Origin: Paenarthrobacter nitroguajacolicus
Lineage (GTDB): Bacteria; Actinomycetota; Actinomycetes; Actinomycetales; Micrococcaceae
DNA: 64,000 nucleotides
Assembly: GCF_007786235.1 (NCBI RefSeq)
Contig: NZ_VNFK01000005.1
Location: forward strand, 62,001-126,000
Direction of reading: 5' to 3'
The notes under the pieces are model-generated. The model saw only the letters and a program-made list of their open reading frames with translations. It made no database searches and was not told the DNA's origin. Of this stretch, positions 8,584 through 17,414 are shown in pieces; within the stretch, counting starts at the first letter, position 1, and each line of letters opens with the position of its first letter. The position numbers and the translations under genes are program-made.

Positions 8584-9741
8584 TCAGGCGGTGGGCAAGT
8601 GCGGGTACTCCGCCGAGCGACCCTGGAACTCCAATACGTCCGGGTTACGGATTACGCCCTCGCGGATTTCGATGGCGCGCGAGATGGTCTCGTTGGCGTC
8701 CCACCCGTCCGGGCCCGCCACCACAGTGTCCAGGAAGGGCAGCAAGGCCTCGCTGATTTCCCAGCTGGCCGAGTTCCAAAGATAGGAGGGGCTGTGGTCC
8801 ACCGCGTAGTAGTTGACGTGTCCGCCCACGCGGAACATAGGCTGGTCGAACGTGGTGGTCCGCGCCCAGCTGAAGCCCATGCCTTCGTCGCAGGAAACGT
8901 CGACGATCAAGCTGTCCGGCTGGAACTCCGCCAGGTCTTCGGTCCGCAAGTAGGTCAGCGGCGCGTTCGGGTCCTGCAGGGTGCAATTGACCACGATGTC
9001 CGCCGCAGCCAGGAACGGTGCCAATGGCTTGCGACCGTTGTTCGTGATGACCTCGCTGAGAAACGGGGCCTTGCTGTCGTGGTCGAACTGTACAATCCGT
9101 ACCGAGTGGATCGGGGACCCGACGGCGGCGACGCCCCGGTTGGTCAGCACCTGCACGTCGTGGACGCCGTGGGCATTGAGCGCAGTGACTGCACCGCGGG
9201 CCGTTGCCCCGAATCCAATCACCACAGCACTCAACCGGCGGCCGTAGTCACCAGTGGAACCAGTCAGGGCCAACGCATGCAGCACGGAGCAATACCCGGC
9301 GAGCTCGTTGTTCTTGTGGAAAACGTGCAGGCCAAAACCACCATCGCCGGCCCAGTGGTTCATGGCCTCAAAGGCGATCAGGGTGAGCTTCTTGTCGATG
9401 GCCAATTGCGTGATAGCCCGGTCCTGAACACAATGTGGCCAACCCCAGAGAGTCTGGCCGTCGCGGAGTTCGGCCAGGTCCTGGGCCTGCGGCTTCGGCA
9501 GGAGGATCACGTCGCTGTTGGCGATCAGTTCCTGGCGAGTGCCCAGTCCGCCCACCAGCGATTCGAGCTTGCTGTCCGGGACACCGAAGCGTTCGCCGTA
9601 GCCAAACTCAAAACGTAGTTGTTGGCGCACTTCCGGGGCGATGCGTTCCAAATGCTGCGGGTGGATCGGCAGGCGCCGCTCGTTGGGTTTCAGCGAGGTA
9701 GCAAGGACGCCTATGCTCAGCTGGCCAGTTGGCGCGGTCAC
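8584..9741 (-). CDS. Alanine dehydrogenase/PNT-family oxidoreductase, N5-(carboxyethyl)ornithine synthase-like
   Basis: The 385-residue protein begins with the AlaDH/PNT N-terminal pattern (IGVLATSLKPNERRLPIHPQ) and has a Rossmann segment (SAVVIGFGATARGAV). The internal segments LWGWPHCVQDRAITQ and FEAMNHW resemble N5-(carboxyethyl)ornithine synthases, which reductively condense pyruvate with ornithine or lysine using NADPH. Those enzymes are usually shorter (about 310 residues), so true alanine dehydrogenase or another opine-type activity remains possible. The GTG start overlaps the stop of the upstream 44-residue gene (GTGA), so the two form an operon. Confidence 0.75.
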   Translation of the reverse strand: MTAPTGQLSIGVLATSLKPNERRLPIHPQHLERIAPEVRQQLRFEFGYGERFGVPDSKLESLVGGLGTRQELIANSDVILLPKPQAQDLAELRDGQTLWGWPHCVQDRAITQLAIDKKLTLIAFEAMNHWAGDGGFGLHVFHKNNELAGYCSVLHALALTGSTGDYGRRLSAVVIGFGATARGAVTALNAHGVHDVQVLTNRGVAAVGSPIHSVRIVQFDHDSKAPFLSEVITNNGRKPLAPFLAAADIVVNCTLQDPNAPLTYLRTEDLAEFQPDSLIVDVSCDEGMGFSWARTTTFDQPMFRVGGHVNYYAVDHSPSYLWNSASWEISEALLPFLDTVVAGPDGWDANETISRAIEIREGVIRNPDVLEFQGRSAEYPHLPTA

Positions 9742-9872
9742 TTCTTGTTGCCGGTAGAGGGCTTTGCGGCCTCGGTGGCGGAGGACTCGGAAGCCCTCTT
9801 GTCCGCACGTTTTTCCTTGATGGATTTACTGGATTTCTTTGATGCGGTTTGGCGCGGTGATTTGTCGCCCAT
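9738..9872 (-). CDS. Small lysine/serine-rich protein, 44 residues
   Basis: The short frame encodes a very basic, low-complexity protein beginning MGDKSPRQTASKKSSKSIKE and ending STGNKK. AGGGAG precedes the ATG at good distance, and the stop overlaps the GTG start of the dehydrogenase gene. Lys, Ser and Ala dominate and no fold or membrane segment is expected. From memory, similar short basic proteins are widespread in Actinobacteria with no known function; nucleic-acid binding is only a guess. Confidence 0.72.
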   Translation of the reverse strand: MGDKSPRQTASKKSSKSIKEKRADKRASESSATEAAKPSTGNKK

Positions 9873-9969
9873 GTTTGCTCCCTAGAGCGGAACCGAAATG
9901 GCTCCTGACTCCTGACGATACACCTACCCGGATAGCCCTGTGGCCGGAGTCACCAGAGACTGGCCGGCG

Positions 9970-10428
9970 TCACTGCGTCGGCTGTACCGCCGGACGGCCG
10001 TGCGTGACCCTATGGGTGACACGGTCCGCGGTATCGTCCACGGTGGCCACCTTCTCCACAGGTTCAAGATAGAAACGGGCACTGCTGATGATGCCCTCGT
10101 CCACGCCGAAGATAATGACACCGGTCATCTCGTGCGGGGTGCCGTCACGGCGGGCGCCCGTCAGATGCAGTTCGGTCCACACGCTGCTGCCACTGACACT
10201 GTGGGCCAGCATGCGGGCAGCAATGTCCGGCACACCCGTGAAGAGCTGCTCCCAGTTGCTGCGAATGGTGTCCCGTCCTGTGAAACCCCTTGTCGGGTGT
10301 GCCGGCGTTTCATTCACGTAGCCCGGCGCAAAGCACTCTGCCAAGGCTTCCAAATCGTGCTTGTTCGTGGCTTCCAGCAGGCGGTTGATAACGGCGAGTG
10401 GACCCGCCTCCCCGTCGGTGAGAGTCAT
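9970..10428 (-). CDS. SnoaL-like/NTF2-fold protein (ester cyclase family)
   Basis: The 152-residue protein shows the SnoaL-like polyketide-cyclase pattern: VINRLLEATNKHDLEALAEC, then YVNETPAHPTRGFTGRD, then IRSNWEQLFTGVPDI and a beta-rich C-terminal half. The NTF2-fold cone binds small hydrophobic ligands, and catalytic activity varies. The ATG at 10428 is preferred because GGGAGG lies upstream; the frame extends another 40 codons without a ribosome binding site. It appears monocistronic. Confidence 0.82.
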   Translation of the reverse strand: MTLTDGEAGPLAVINRLLEATNKHDLEALAECFAPGYVNETPAHPTRGFTGRDTIRSNWEQLFTGVPDIAARMLAHSVSGSSVWTELHLTGARRDGTPHEMTGVIIFGVDEGIISSARFYLEPVEKVATVDDTADRVTHRVTHGRPAVQPTQ

Positions 10429-10551
10429 TGGAGGACCTCCCGGATAGGTGGATGTACGTACGAGTGTAGGCTCGCGTGGCCTCCCAGTCGACGGGTGCGC
10501 GGCCCCGATTGGCGAGTGCCGCCGTCGAACGGTTCTTGCTTGGAACAAAAG

Positions 10552-10579
10552 AAACCCCGGATCGCTGGATCCGGGGTTT
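10552..10579 (-). terminator. Terminator downstream of tRNA-Gly
   Basis: A perfect 12-bp stem (AAACCCCGGATC with GATCCGGGGTTT) and a GCTG loop are followed, in the minus direction, by a T-rich run. It lies immediately 3' of the tRNA gene. Confidence 0.85.
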
Positions 10580-10585
10580 TCTTTG

Positions 10586-10656
10586 AGCGGGCGACGGGAA
10601 TCGAACCCGCGTATCGAGCTTGGGAAGCTAGCGCTCTACCATTGAGCTACGCCCGC
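10586..10656 (-). tRNA. tRNA-Gly (anticodon CCC)
   Basis: The minus strand folds into a 71-nt cloverleaf. The acceptor stem is GCGGGCG/CGCCCGC with discriminator U, the D-arm TAGCTCAATGGTAGAGC, the anticodon loop TTCCCAA, and the T-arm contains GGTTCGATTCC. The anticodon CCC reads GGG codons. CCA is not encoded. The anticodon stem appears to have one U-C mismatch (CTAGC against GCTCG). A terminator follows directly, so it is transcribed alone. Confidence 0.95.
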
Positions 10657-10745
10657 AATGCCCGGGAAAAATCCCCCGAGCGAGTCCTAGCTTAGCGCAG
10701 TTGCGAGGACCCTCATGACAGGCACACCGCTGGCAGTGCGAAGGC

Positions 10746-12266
10746 CTACTTGAACAGTTTCAAGCCGTTCCAGCCGGAGCCCACCTGGCTGTAGGTTGTC
10801 CACTGGCCTCGGCCCAAACCATAGTTGTAGAGGTTGCCGTCGGCTGTCTGCGCAGTGATGCCGCGGGTGCCAGCGCCAGTCAGCCCAAAATTCGGGGCGA
10901 GCACGCGCATGTATTGCCAGCCAGTGCCCACGGTGGTGGCAGGTCCGTAGAAGCCAGCCCAACCATCGCCACGGTAATTGATCAGGGCGCCGGAAGCGGT
11001 CCGCGCCAGGATGTCATTGGCGCCGTCACCTTCCCAATCGGCAATGGTCAGTTCCATGCCGTTCCAACCCTTGCCGATGATCTGCGGGCTGCTGAGCGCA
11101 CCACCGAAGGTGTTGGGGTAGTAGCGCAGGACACCGTCCGGGAAATATCCGACGACGCCGGGCCGGCCATGTGCGTGTGTCCACTTACCCACGGTGATGG
11201 TCATGCGATCCCAGCCACCGTTGCCAACAACAACCTGGCCGGCAAAGCCACCGCCGGGAAGGCCTCGATACACACCAAGGACGCCGTTGTTCCACTGCGC
11301 AAGGATGTCGTACACGCCATCAATGTCCCAATCCACCACGAAGGCCTGCTTCAGGCCTGTCCAGCCCGAACCAATCTGGACGGCACCCGCGTAACTGCCC
11401 ACCGCCGTCGCCGGGTAGCGCAGCAAACGACCCGAAGAGTCGGCGGCCACCAAGTCGGCACCGGACTTGATGCTGGCCGCGGCTGCCGTGTTCCCGGCGA
11501 AGTAGTGCTCCAGGGTGGGGAACCCACGCCGGTTCATGTCAGTAGCCAAGGCAACACCCACATAGCGCAAATGCCAGGGCTCGTAGCTGTAGCCGGTGGT
11601 GCCCGTGTAGCCGTTGGGATAGCGGACGATGAACCCGTATTTATGGGCGTTCGCGGCAACCCACTTACCCGCTGCCGTGTCTCCGAAACAGGTGCTCAGA
11701 CCACAGTTTCCTGCTGCGTTGCCGATGTCCATGGCGAGGCCTGTCTGATGCTCGCTGTAGCCGGGCCGTGCCGAGATGGTGTCCGCGTAGGCCTGCCCGT
11801 AGATGCTGACGTAATAGGAATACACCTGCTGCTGTTGGGCATAAGACCGGTAGCCGCTCACGATCGACAAGCCGCCCGTCCCCGCATCCGCCGCTCCCTG
11901 AAACAGGCCGTTGAGCCAGGCGGCAGCTTCAGCCCGCATGTATTGGCCTGAGCCGCGGGCGTTGATGAGATCGTTAGGGGCGTAGCTCGCCGGATTCAGG
12001 GGCCTCGACTTGTTGACCAGCACAGAAATGCTGGCGGGGTTCCCAATGGGGTCCACGCTCGGCAGCGGGTTAGCAGTTGTCGGTACCGCCGCTTTGGCCA
12101 CAGCCGCTTTGGCCACCGTGGCGATGGCCGCCGCAGGCGGTGCCACGGCCACTGCGGGCGCTGCTGAGAGCACCCCGGTCCCCACCGCAACGGCGAGGAA
12201 AGCCGCGCCGGCAGCCAGCCGTCGTCGGGCTTTCCGTGCAAATGATTGATGATCCAGAACCCGCAT
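10746..12266 (-). CDS. Secreted D-Ala-D-Ala carboxypeptidase (VanY family) with C-terminal FG-GAP-like module
   Basis: The 506-residue protein starts with a signal peptide (basic FARKARRRL, hydrophobic AAGAAFLAVAVGTGVLSA, about residues 8-40) and an Ala/Pro-rich linker. A VanY/peptidase M15B domain (about 80-255) follows, with zinc-site residues His173 and Asp180 in SEHQTGLAMDIG and His232 in EPWHLRYVG. It would trim stem peptides of peptidoglycan outside the cell. Residues about 265-506 are repeats with DWDIDG and DWEGDG calcium-like loops and GSGWNGLK endings. The CAP protein two genes away carries the same module. The ATG at 12266 has GGGGG upstream; the longer frame lacks a signal-like start. 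Confidence 0.87.
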   Translation of the reverse strand: MRVLDHQSFARKARRRLAAGAAFLAVAVGTGVLSAAPAVAVAPPAAAIATVAKAAVAKAAVPTTANPLPSVDPIGNPASISVLVNKSRPLNPASYAPNDLINARGSGQYMRAEAAAWLNGLFQGAADAGTGGLSIVSGYRSYAQQQQVYSYYVSIYGQAYADTISARPGYSEHQTGLAMDIGNAAGNCGLSTCFGDTAAGKWVAANAHKYGFIVRYPNGYTGTTGYSYEPWHLRYVGVALATDMNRRGFPTLEHYFAGNTAAAASIKSGADLVAADSSGRLLRYPATAVGSYAGAVQIGSGWTGLKQAFVVDWDIDGVYDILAQWNNGVLGVYRGLPGGGFAGQVVVGNGGWDRMTITVGKWTHAHGRPGVVGYFPDGVLRYYPNTFGGALSSPQIIGKGWNGMELTIADWEGDGANDILARTASGALINYRGDGWAGFYGPATTVGTGWQYMRVLAPNFGLTGAGTRGITAQTADGNLYNYGLGRGQWTTYSQVGSGWNGLKLFK

Positions 12267-12480
12267 AACGCCCCCAATTCGGTTTTTTGCAGCCTCGGGA
12301 ACTCTACCGCGCGGGGCCGGGTGTGTCAGCCGTAACCTTCCACACCGCCTCATAACCATTCGGTCAAGGCTCGTCCCCGATATGTGCCGGCGGGCCATCC
12401 GCTGACTATTCTGAAGGTGTTAGCTGCAGCGTATGGGGAACCGGGCTACGACATCGAACCGTACGCCGAAAGAGGTATCC

Positions 12481-12924
12481 GTGGCATTCGCAGCCTATGA
12501 AGTGGTGATCAGCCGGGACGCCATGACCGTCTACGGATTCCTGATGGACGGCCTGAACAACTCCTTGTGGCGCTCAGGTATCCGGAGCATTTCGGTGCGG
12601 TCCGGCATCCGCGGGCAGAAGGGCGCGCTCTACCAGCAGACCATCAACGGTCCGGGCGGCCGACCCATAGCCGCAGATTTCAAGATCACCGAAGCGCGGC
12701 CCGGAGCGGAAGTCCGGTTCGCCGTGGTGGCTGGACCTGCCAGGCCCACGGGTGGCTATTACCTCAGTACCGAGGGTGCAACCACGCGGCTCAGGTTTGC
12801 GCTGGAGTACCACCCCAAAGGCCTGCAGAAGCTCATGAACGGCATGATCCAGAAGACCATGGAGGGCGAAGTGGCCCAACTGGAGCAACTGAAAACCGTC
12901 ATGGAGTCGCGCTCGGTGGTCTGA
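12481..12924 (+). CDS. SRPBCC family protein
   Basis: The 147-residue protein is a START/Bet v1-like fold candidate: YEVVISRDAMTVYGFLMDGL at the start, central beta-strands, GGYYLSTEGATTRLRFALEY, and a long C-terminal helix (LMNGMIQKTMEGEVAQLEQL). SRPBCC proteins bind hydrophobic ligands in a deep cavity; no specific role is evident. I chose the GTG at 12481 because AAAGAGG lies upstream; an in-frame ATG at 12433 would add 16 residues but lacks a binding site. It is convergent with the CAP gene that ends at 12940. Confidence 0.83.
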   Translation: MAFAAYEVVISRDAMTVYGFLMDGLNNSLWRSGIRSISVRSGIRGQKGALYQQTINGPGGRPIAADFKITEARPGAEVRFAVVAGPARPTGGYYLSTEGATTRLRFALEYHPKGLQKLMNGMIQKTMEGEVAQLEQLKTVMESRSVV

Positions 12925-12939
12925 GCCGCCGTCATACGG

Positions 12940-14880
12940 CTACTGAGCGAGCTTGAAGCCGTTCCAACCGCCGCCGACCGCCACCGGCGTCGTAAGCCTT
13001 CCAGAGGTGAGGTCCCAGTACTCCAGTACCCCGTTGGTGCCTAGGCCCGCGATGCCAGTGGTTCCCGCTCCGGTGACTCCCTGCAGTGCGCGCAGCCCGG
13101 AGTAGTCCGTCCAAGCCGCGCCCACCACAGGCCTGGCTTCCTGCTTGGGGGTGGCCAGGCCGCTGCCGCGATACAACCTCAGGGAGCCGTTGGCTTCGAC
13201 AGTCAGAAGATCCTGGAATCCATCGGCGTTGTAATCCACCATGCTGAGCCTCACCGCCGGGTTACCCGTACCGATGGCAGCCTGCGTACGGATGTACGTC
13301 ATCCCTGAGTTCTTGTAGAACCAGAGACCGCCTGATCCGTCCATGGCGACGATCTGCGGCAAGCGGTTATTTGCACACCAGTTGCCTACCGAGATGTTCA
13401 AGGACTGCCAGCCGTGGCCCAGCACCCCCGGCGATCCGAAGCCACCTGTCTGGCGGCCCGGATAAACCAACAAGGCGCCGTCGTTGCGCTGGGCGATGAG
13501 GTCGAAGACGCCATCACGGTCCCAGTCCGAGACAAAGAGCTCCTTGAGGCCCGTGAAGCCGACCCCGATCTTGCGGGCAGCGCCGTACTTGGCGTTGCCC
13601 AAGGATTGATAGGAGTAGACGCCGCCGTCGGAGCCGATGGATACAAGGTCCGCGGCGCTTCGGATCGATGCCGCCTTGAGGTCCACTGTGGGCGGTTGGT
13701 GCTTGGCATCCGGTTCGCAGACACCCACAGGATCGGCAGGAGGCGTGACGGTTCCGCCGGGCCGTGTTGTGGTTCCGGCGGGCAACGTGGTGTAGCCGAA
13801 GAAGTTCACCACACCCCAGAGTGTGTAGCGGTTGGGGGTGGTCTGCCAGTTGCCGTCCGTGTACGTGATGCCGATGCCCATCACGTTGAAGCGGGGATCA
13901 CGCAGCAGGGCATCATGGCCGGGGGAACCCTTCCACCACTCCACCAGCTGGGCGGCATCACGATCCCAACGGACCGCAATAACTTCGCCCGCACCGTTGT
14001 TCGGATTGAGCGCCCGGGGGTCGGTCCAGAAGTTTGCACGGTGCTGGATCACTTCACGCGAGGCGATGTTGTTGGACCAGTCCTGGGCCAGGCTGGCCAC
14101 CGTTGCGTGGTACTTCACCGGTGCCAGGCCGAGGGACGCGCGGTAATTGTTGATCGCGTTGAACACCGTCAGGATGGCGGCCGTGTTGCTGTCCGGGAGA
14201 AGCGCCAGGGCGCCGTTGTCCAGATTGGGATCGCTGCTGGGGGCCTTGCCCGGGAATGGCGTTGCGGTGGTGCTCGGAGTTGGTGTCGGGGTGGGGGTGG
14301 GGGACGCGGAAGGTGTGCGTGTGGCTGTGGGGGAAGGGGAGGTCGTGGCTGTTGGCGACGGCGACGTCGTGGGTGTGGCTGTTGGCGACGGCGAGCTTGA
14401 CGGCAGTGGGCCTGCTGCGGGTGCTGACGGCGTCGGGGTCGCGGACGGTGACTGCGGCTGGTCCGGGGCCGGCCCACCGGGATCCGGGGCGGGAACGGCG
14501 GGGTCGCTGGGGCTCGGGGACTCCGAGTAAGGCCCATCCGGACCCCACGAAGGACCGATATTCGGCACGGGCGGCGGCGTCTCGATGACCGGGTCCACAG
14601 CTATGGGCCTGCCCGGCGCTTCGCTTTCCGGTTCGGGTTCCTGAGTGGTCACTGTGGCGGGGTCGGAACTTTCGCCGGCCGCGGGGGCGCCCGCCGAAGG
14701 TGCGGTGTCCGGCGTCGTACTTCCTTCGGGGGCGGTCAGACCCGAGGGGACGCTCGCGGACGGGGTGGTGGTCCCGTCCGGGACCGCCTGGGTGGCAGGA
14801 AGGATCTGGCTGGACCCGGCAATGACAAGGGCCAACGCTCCGGCCAGCACAATAGCGGCCGGCGCTGCCAGTTTTTTCAC
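12940..14880 (-). CDS. Secreted CAP (SCP/PR1) domain protein with Pro/Thr/Ser linker and FG-GAP-like module
   Basis: The 646-residue protein has a signal peptide (MKKLAAPAAIVLAGALALVI), then a long low-complexity linker of Pro-Ser-Thr repeats (up to about residue 230). A CAP domain follows at about 234-363, with NNYRASLGLAPVKYHATVAS, GEVIAV and WKGSPGHDALL. A C-terminal module of about 240 residues (about 408-646) carries DWDRDG and DYNADG loops and ends GGGWNGFKLAQ, matching the module of the VanY protein at 10746. The protein probably acts in or on the cell wall. The start is a GTG with GCGGGG upstream. Confidence 0.85.
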   Translation of the reverse strand: MKKLAAPAAIVLAGALALVIAGSSQILPATQAVPDGTTTPSASVPSGLTAPEGSTTPDTAPSAGAPAAGESSDPATVTTQEPEPESEAPGRPIAVDPVIETPPPVPNIGPSWGPDGPYSESPSPSDPAVPAPDPGGPAPDQPQSPSATPTPSAPAAGPLPSSSPSPTATPTTSPSPTATTSPSPTATRTPSASPTPTPTPTPSTTATPFPGKAPSSDPNLDNGALALLPDSNTAAILTVFNAINNYRASLGLAPVKYHATVASLAQDWSNNIASREVIQHRANFWTDPRALNPNNGAGEVIAVRWDRDAAQLVEWWKGSPGHDALLRDPRFNVMGIGITYTDGNWQTTPNRYTLWGVVNFFGYTTLPAGTTTRPGGTVTPPADPVGVCEPDAKHQPPTVDLKAASIRSAADLVSIGSDGGVYSYQSLGNAKYGAARKIGVGFTGLKELFVSDWDRDGVFDLIAQRNDGALLVYPGRQTGGFGSPGVLGHGWQSLNISVGNWCANNRLPQIVAMDGSGGLWFYKNSGMTYIRTQAAIGTGNPAVRLSMVDYNADGFQDLLTVEANGSLRLYRGSGLATPKQEARPVVGAAWTDYSGLRALQGVTGAGTTGIAGLGTNGVLEYWDLTSGRLTTPVAVGGGWNGFKLAQ

Positions 14881-15005
14881 AATTACCCCGCGAATGCTCG
14901 TTGCCCCCAGGTACGGGCGCGGTTCTACATGTCCGGGAACTATAGTCCCACGGGGCGGCCCGGACAATGCATGCCGTGTTGGACGCATGGGGTATTTTTG
15001 ATGCT

Positions 15006-15581
15006 GTGCTGATCTCTGACCGCGACATACGTGCCGAAATAGACTCCCAACGGATTGTTCTCGAGCCGTACGACCCCGCGATGGTGCAGCCGTCTTCCGT
15101 GGACGTCCGTATTGACCGGTTCTTCCGGCTGTTCGACAACCACAAATACGCCCACATCGACCCCGCCGAGGAACAGCCTGAACTGACCCGGCTGGTGGAG
15201 GTGGAAGGCGACGAACCCTTCATCCTGCACCCCGGTGAATTCGTCCTGGGCTCCACTTACGAAACTGTCAGCCTCGCCGACGACATCGCTGCACGTCTTG
15301 AGGGGAAGTCGTCCCTGGGGCGGCTGGGCCTGCTGACGCACTCCACGGCCGGCTTCATCGATCCCGGCTTCTCGGGTCACGTGACGCTGGAGCTCTCCAA
15401 CGTGGCAACCTTGCCCATCAAGCTGTGGCCGGGAATGAAGATCGGCCAGCTGTGCTTCTTCCGCCTGACGTCATCGGCAGAGCACCCCTACGGTTCCGGC
15501 GAATACGGCAACCGGTACCAGGGCCAGCGCGGCCCCACCGCCAGCCGCAGCCACCAGAACTTCCACCGGACATCCATCTAG
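15006..15581 (+). CDS. dcd: dCTP deaminase, probably bifunctional dCTP deaminase/dUTPase
   Basis: The 191-residue protein matches actinobacterial Dcd along its whole length: [12 protein letters not shown] at the start, [10 protein letters not shown], the [13 protein letters not shown] catalytic motif (112-124), [18 protein letters not shown] near the end. Mycobacterial homologues convert dCTP directly to dUMP, so the dUMP-forming activity is likely here. The GTG at 15006 gives the canonical length; an upstream in-frame ATG adds 13 unconserved residues. It is divergent from the CAP gene with about 125 bp between starts. Confidence 0.95.
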
Positions 15582-15662
15582 CGTTTCTCTCCTTGCGCCG
15601 AGGGGTGGGTTCTCGGGAGTTTGAGGAGTGCGTTCACGCGAGATGCCGCCCCCGCGGAGAGA

Positions 15663-16862
15663 CTAGGCCGGGGCGCGTTCAGGTGTTCGCGGGGGTGCGC
15701 CGGGCGTTTTCCGGAGAGCCTTGACCACGGGCTCCACGAAGCGTGCGGCGAGCGGGCCCAGGATGGCCATGATGAGGACGTACGCGGTGGCGAGTGCTGC
15801 GAGCTCGTCCGGCACGGCGCCGGAAGCAACGGCCAAGCCGGCGATGACGATGGAGAATTCGCCGCGGGCGATCAACGCCGCGCCCGCACGGAAACGGCCG
15901 GGCACCGCGATGCCGGCACGCTTGGCGGCCCAGAACCCGGTGACCATCTTGGTAGCTGACGTGAGGACGGCCAACACCAGAGCCCAACCAAGAACGGGCG
16001 GAATGGACGTGGGATCGGTGTTGAGTCCGAAGGCCACAAAGAAGATAGCGGCGAAGAGATCCCGTAGCGGTTCCAGGATCCGTGTCGCGTTGTGGGCCGT
16101 GGCGCCGGAGATGGCAATTCCCAACATGAAGGCACCAACCGCAGCAGAGACCTGAAGTGCGGAGGCGATGCCGGCCACCAGCAGCGCGAGTCCCAGGACG
16201 TTGAGCAGGAAGACCTCGGAGTTCTCACTGTGAACGGCTTGCGACACCCGATGGCCGTGCTTGAGCGCGATGATCAGGACGACAGTGACAACGGCAAGCG
16301 CAATGCCCACGGTCTGCAGGCCGCCAAGGAATCCGACGCCGGCAAGGATGGCGGTGAGGATTGGAAGATAGATGGCCATGGCCAGGTCTTCGAAAACGAG
16401 GATGGACAGCACCACGGGAGTTTCGCGGTTACCGATCCGTCCCAGGTCGGTGATGACCTTGGCCGCGATGCCGGATGACGAGATATACGTAACGCCACCC
16501 ATCACGATGGCGCCCACAAGTCCCCAGCCCAGAAGGACTGCCAACCCGGCGCCGGGAATGAAGTTGAGGACGAAATCCATGACGCCGGCCTGCCAGGATC
16601 GCCGGAGCCCGGTGACCAGCTCCGACGCCGTATATTCCAACCCGAGCATAAGCAACAACAGAATGACGCCGATTTCGCCGGAGAGGTGGGCGAACTCATG
16701 CATGCCGTCCAGCTTGACGAACCCGCCGGCACCGAAGGCCAAGCCACCCACGAGGTAGAGGGGGATGGGGGACATGCCGATTCGGCCCGCTAGTCGAGCC
16801 AGGAGACCGAGGCAGAAGACGACGGCCCCCAGTTCAACGAGGGCTAGTGCGAGCGGATCCAT
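15663..16862 (-). CDS. khtU: Cation:proton antiporter, KhtU/CPA2 family
   Basis: The 399-residue membrane protein has about 12 hydrophobic segments and the CPA2 pattern: GVILLLLMLGLEYTASEL, YISSSGIAAKV, LSILVFEDLAMAIYLP with the ion-binding Glu-Asp, and a C-terminal GAALIARGEFSIVIAG. It exchanges K+ (or Na+) for H+ across the membrane. The KhtT-like regulatory gene lies directly upstream with five bases between, so the pair matches the Bacillus KhtTU system. The gene symbol is assigned by that context. Confidence 0.85.
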   Translation of the reverse strand: MDPLALALVELGAVVFCLGLLARLAGRIGMSPIPLYLVGGLAFGAGGFVKLDGMHEFAHLSGEIGVILLLLMLGLEYTASELVTGLRRSWQAGVMDFVLNFIPGAGLAVLLGWGLVGAIVMGGVTYISSSGIAAKVITDLGRIGNRETPVVLSILVFEDLAMAIYLPILTAILAGVGFLGGLQTVGIALAVVTVVLIIALKHGHRVSQAVHSENSEVFLLNVLGLALLVAGIASALQVSAAVGAFMLGIAISGATAHNATRILEPLRDLFAAIFFVAFGLNTDPTSIPPVLGWALVLAVLTSATKMVTGFWAAKRAGIAVPGRFRAGAALIARGEFSIVIAGLAVASGAVPDELAALATAYVLIMAILGPLAARFVEPVVKALRKTPGAPPRTPERAPA

Positions 16863-16867
16863 TCCGG

Positions 16868-17350
16868 TCAGCCGTTGCGGAGGATGTCGGCTGCCGAGTC
16901 AAGTCCTTCCTGGGTGCCGACGGCTACGAGCAAATCACCCGAGTGAAGTACGACGTCGGGCGCCGGCGAAGGGACCACCTCGCCTTCGCGCATGATCGCC
17001 ACGATCGACACGCCACTGCGGGTACGGATCTGCGCTTTGCCCATAGGTTGATTCACGAACGGCGAATCCGGCGTGATGGAGAACTGGCGAGTGACGATGC
17101 CTGGAACCTCGCGGTGAGCTTCCGCCAATCGCATGGCAATGTGCTGCCCGCTGAGGAGGTTCCCGAGCGTCGACGCTTCGTCGGCCGTCAACGGGATGGA
17201 AGCCTGGCACGTGTCAGGATCGTCCCACGTGGACACGAAAAGTTCGGTTTCTCCCTCGCGCAACTCCACTACACCGATGCGTCGGCCCGACGCCGTGACG
17301 AAATCCTTGCGGACCCCAAGGCCCGGGAGTTCGGTCTCATCCACGTTCAT
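16868..17350 (-). CDS. khtT: TrkA-C domain regulatory subunit of K+/H+ antiporter (KhtT-like)
   Basis: The 160-residue soluble protein ends in an RCK-C/TrkA-C domain (about residues 88-158: RQFSITPDSPFVNQPMGKAQ, VSIVAIMREGEVVPSP, VVLHSGDLLVAVGTQEGL). The N-terminal half resembles KhtT (GVRKDFVTASGRRIGVVEL). KhtT-type subunits gate the adjacent antiporter in response to ligands such as cyclic di-AMP or pH. The ATG has GGAG upstream and the stop is five bases from the antiporter start. Confidence 0.86.
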   Translation of the reverse strand: MNVDETELPGLGVRKDFVTASGRRIGVVELREGETELFVSTWDDPDTCQASIPLTADEASTLGNLLSGQHIAMRLAEAHREVPGIVTRQFSITPDSPFVNQPMGKAQIRTRSGVSIVAIMREGEVVPSPAPDVVLHSGDLLVAVGTQEGLDSAADILRNG

Positions 17351-17414
17351 AGCTCCACCCTAAACTCTGTTGAACCGGTCCGGTACGTTGTTTACGCTCT
17401 GCCGGCCTATGTAG

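Noticed and set aside
9940..10695. Open frame ending in an ATGIEPAYRAWEASALPLSYA-like peptide
   Set aside because: This peptide is the well-known false translation of the antisense strand of a tRNA gene, here tRNA-Gly.
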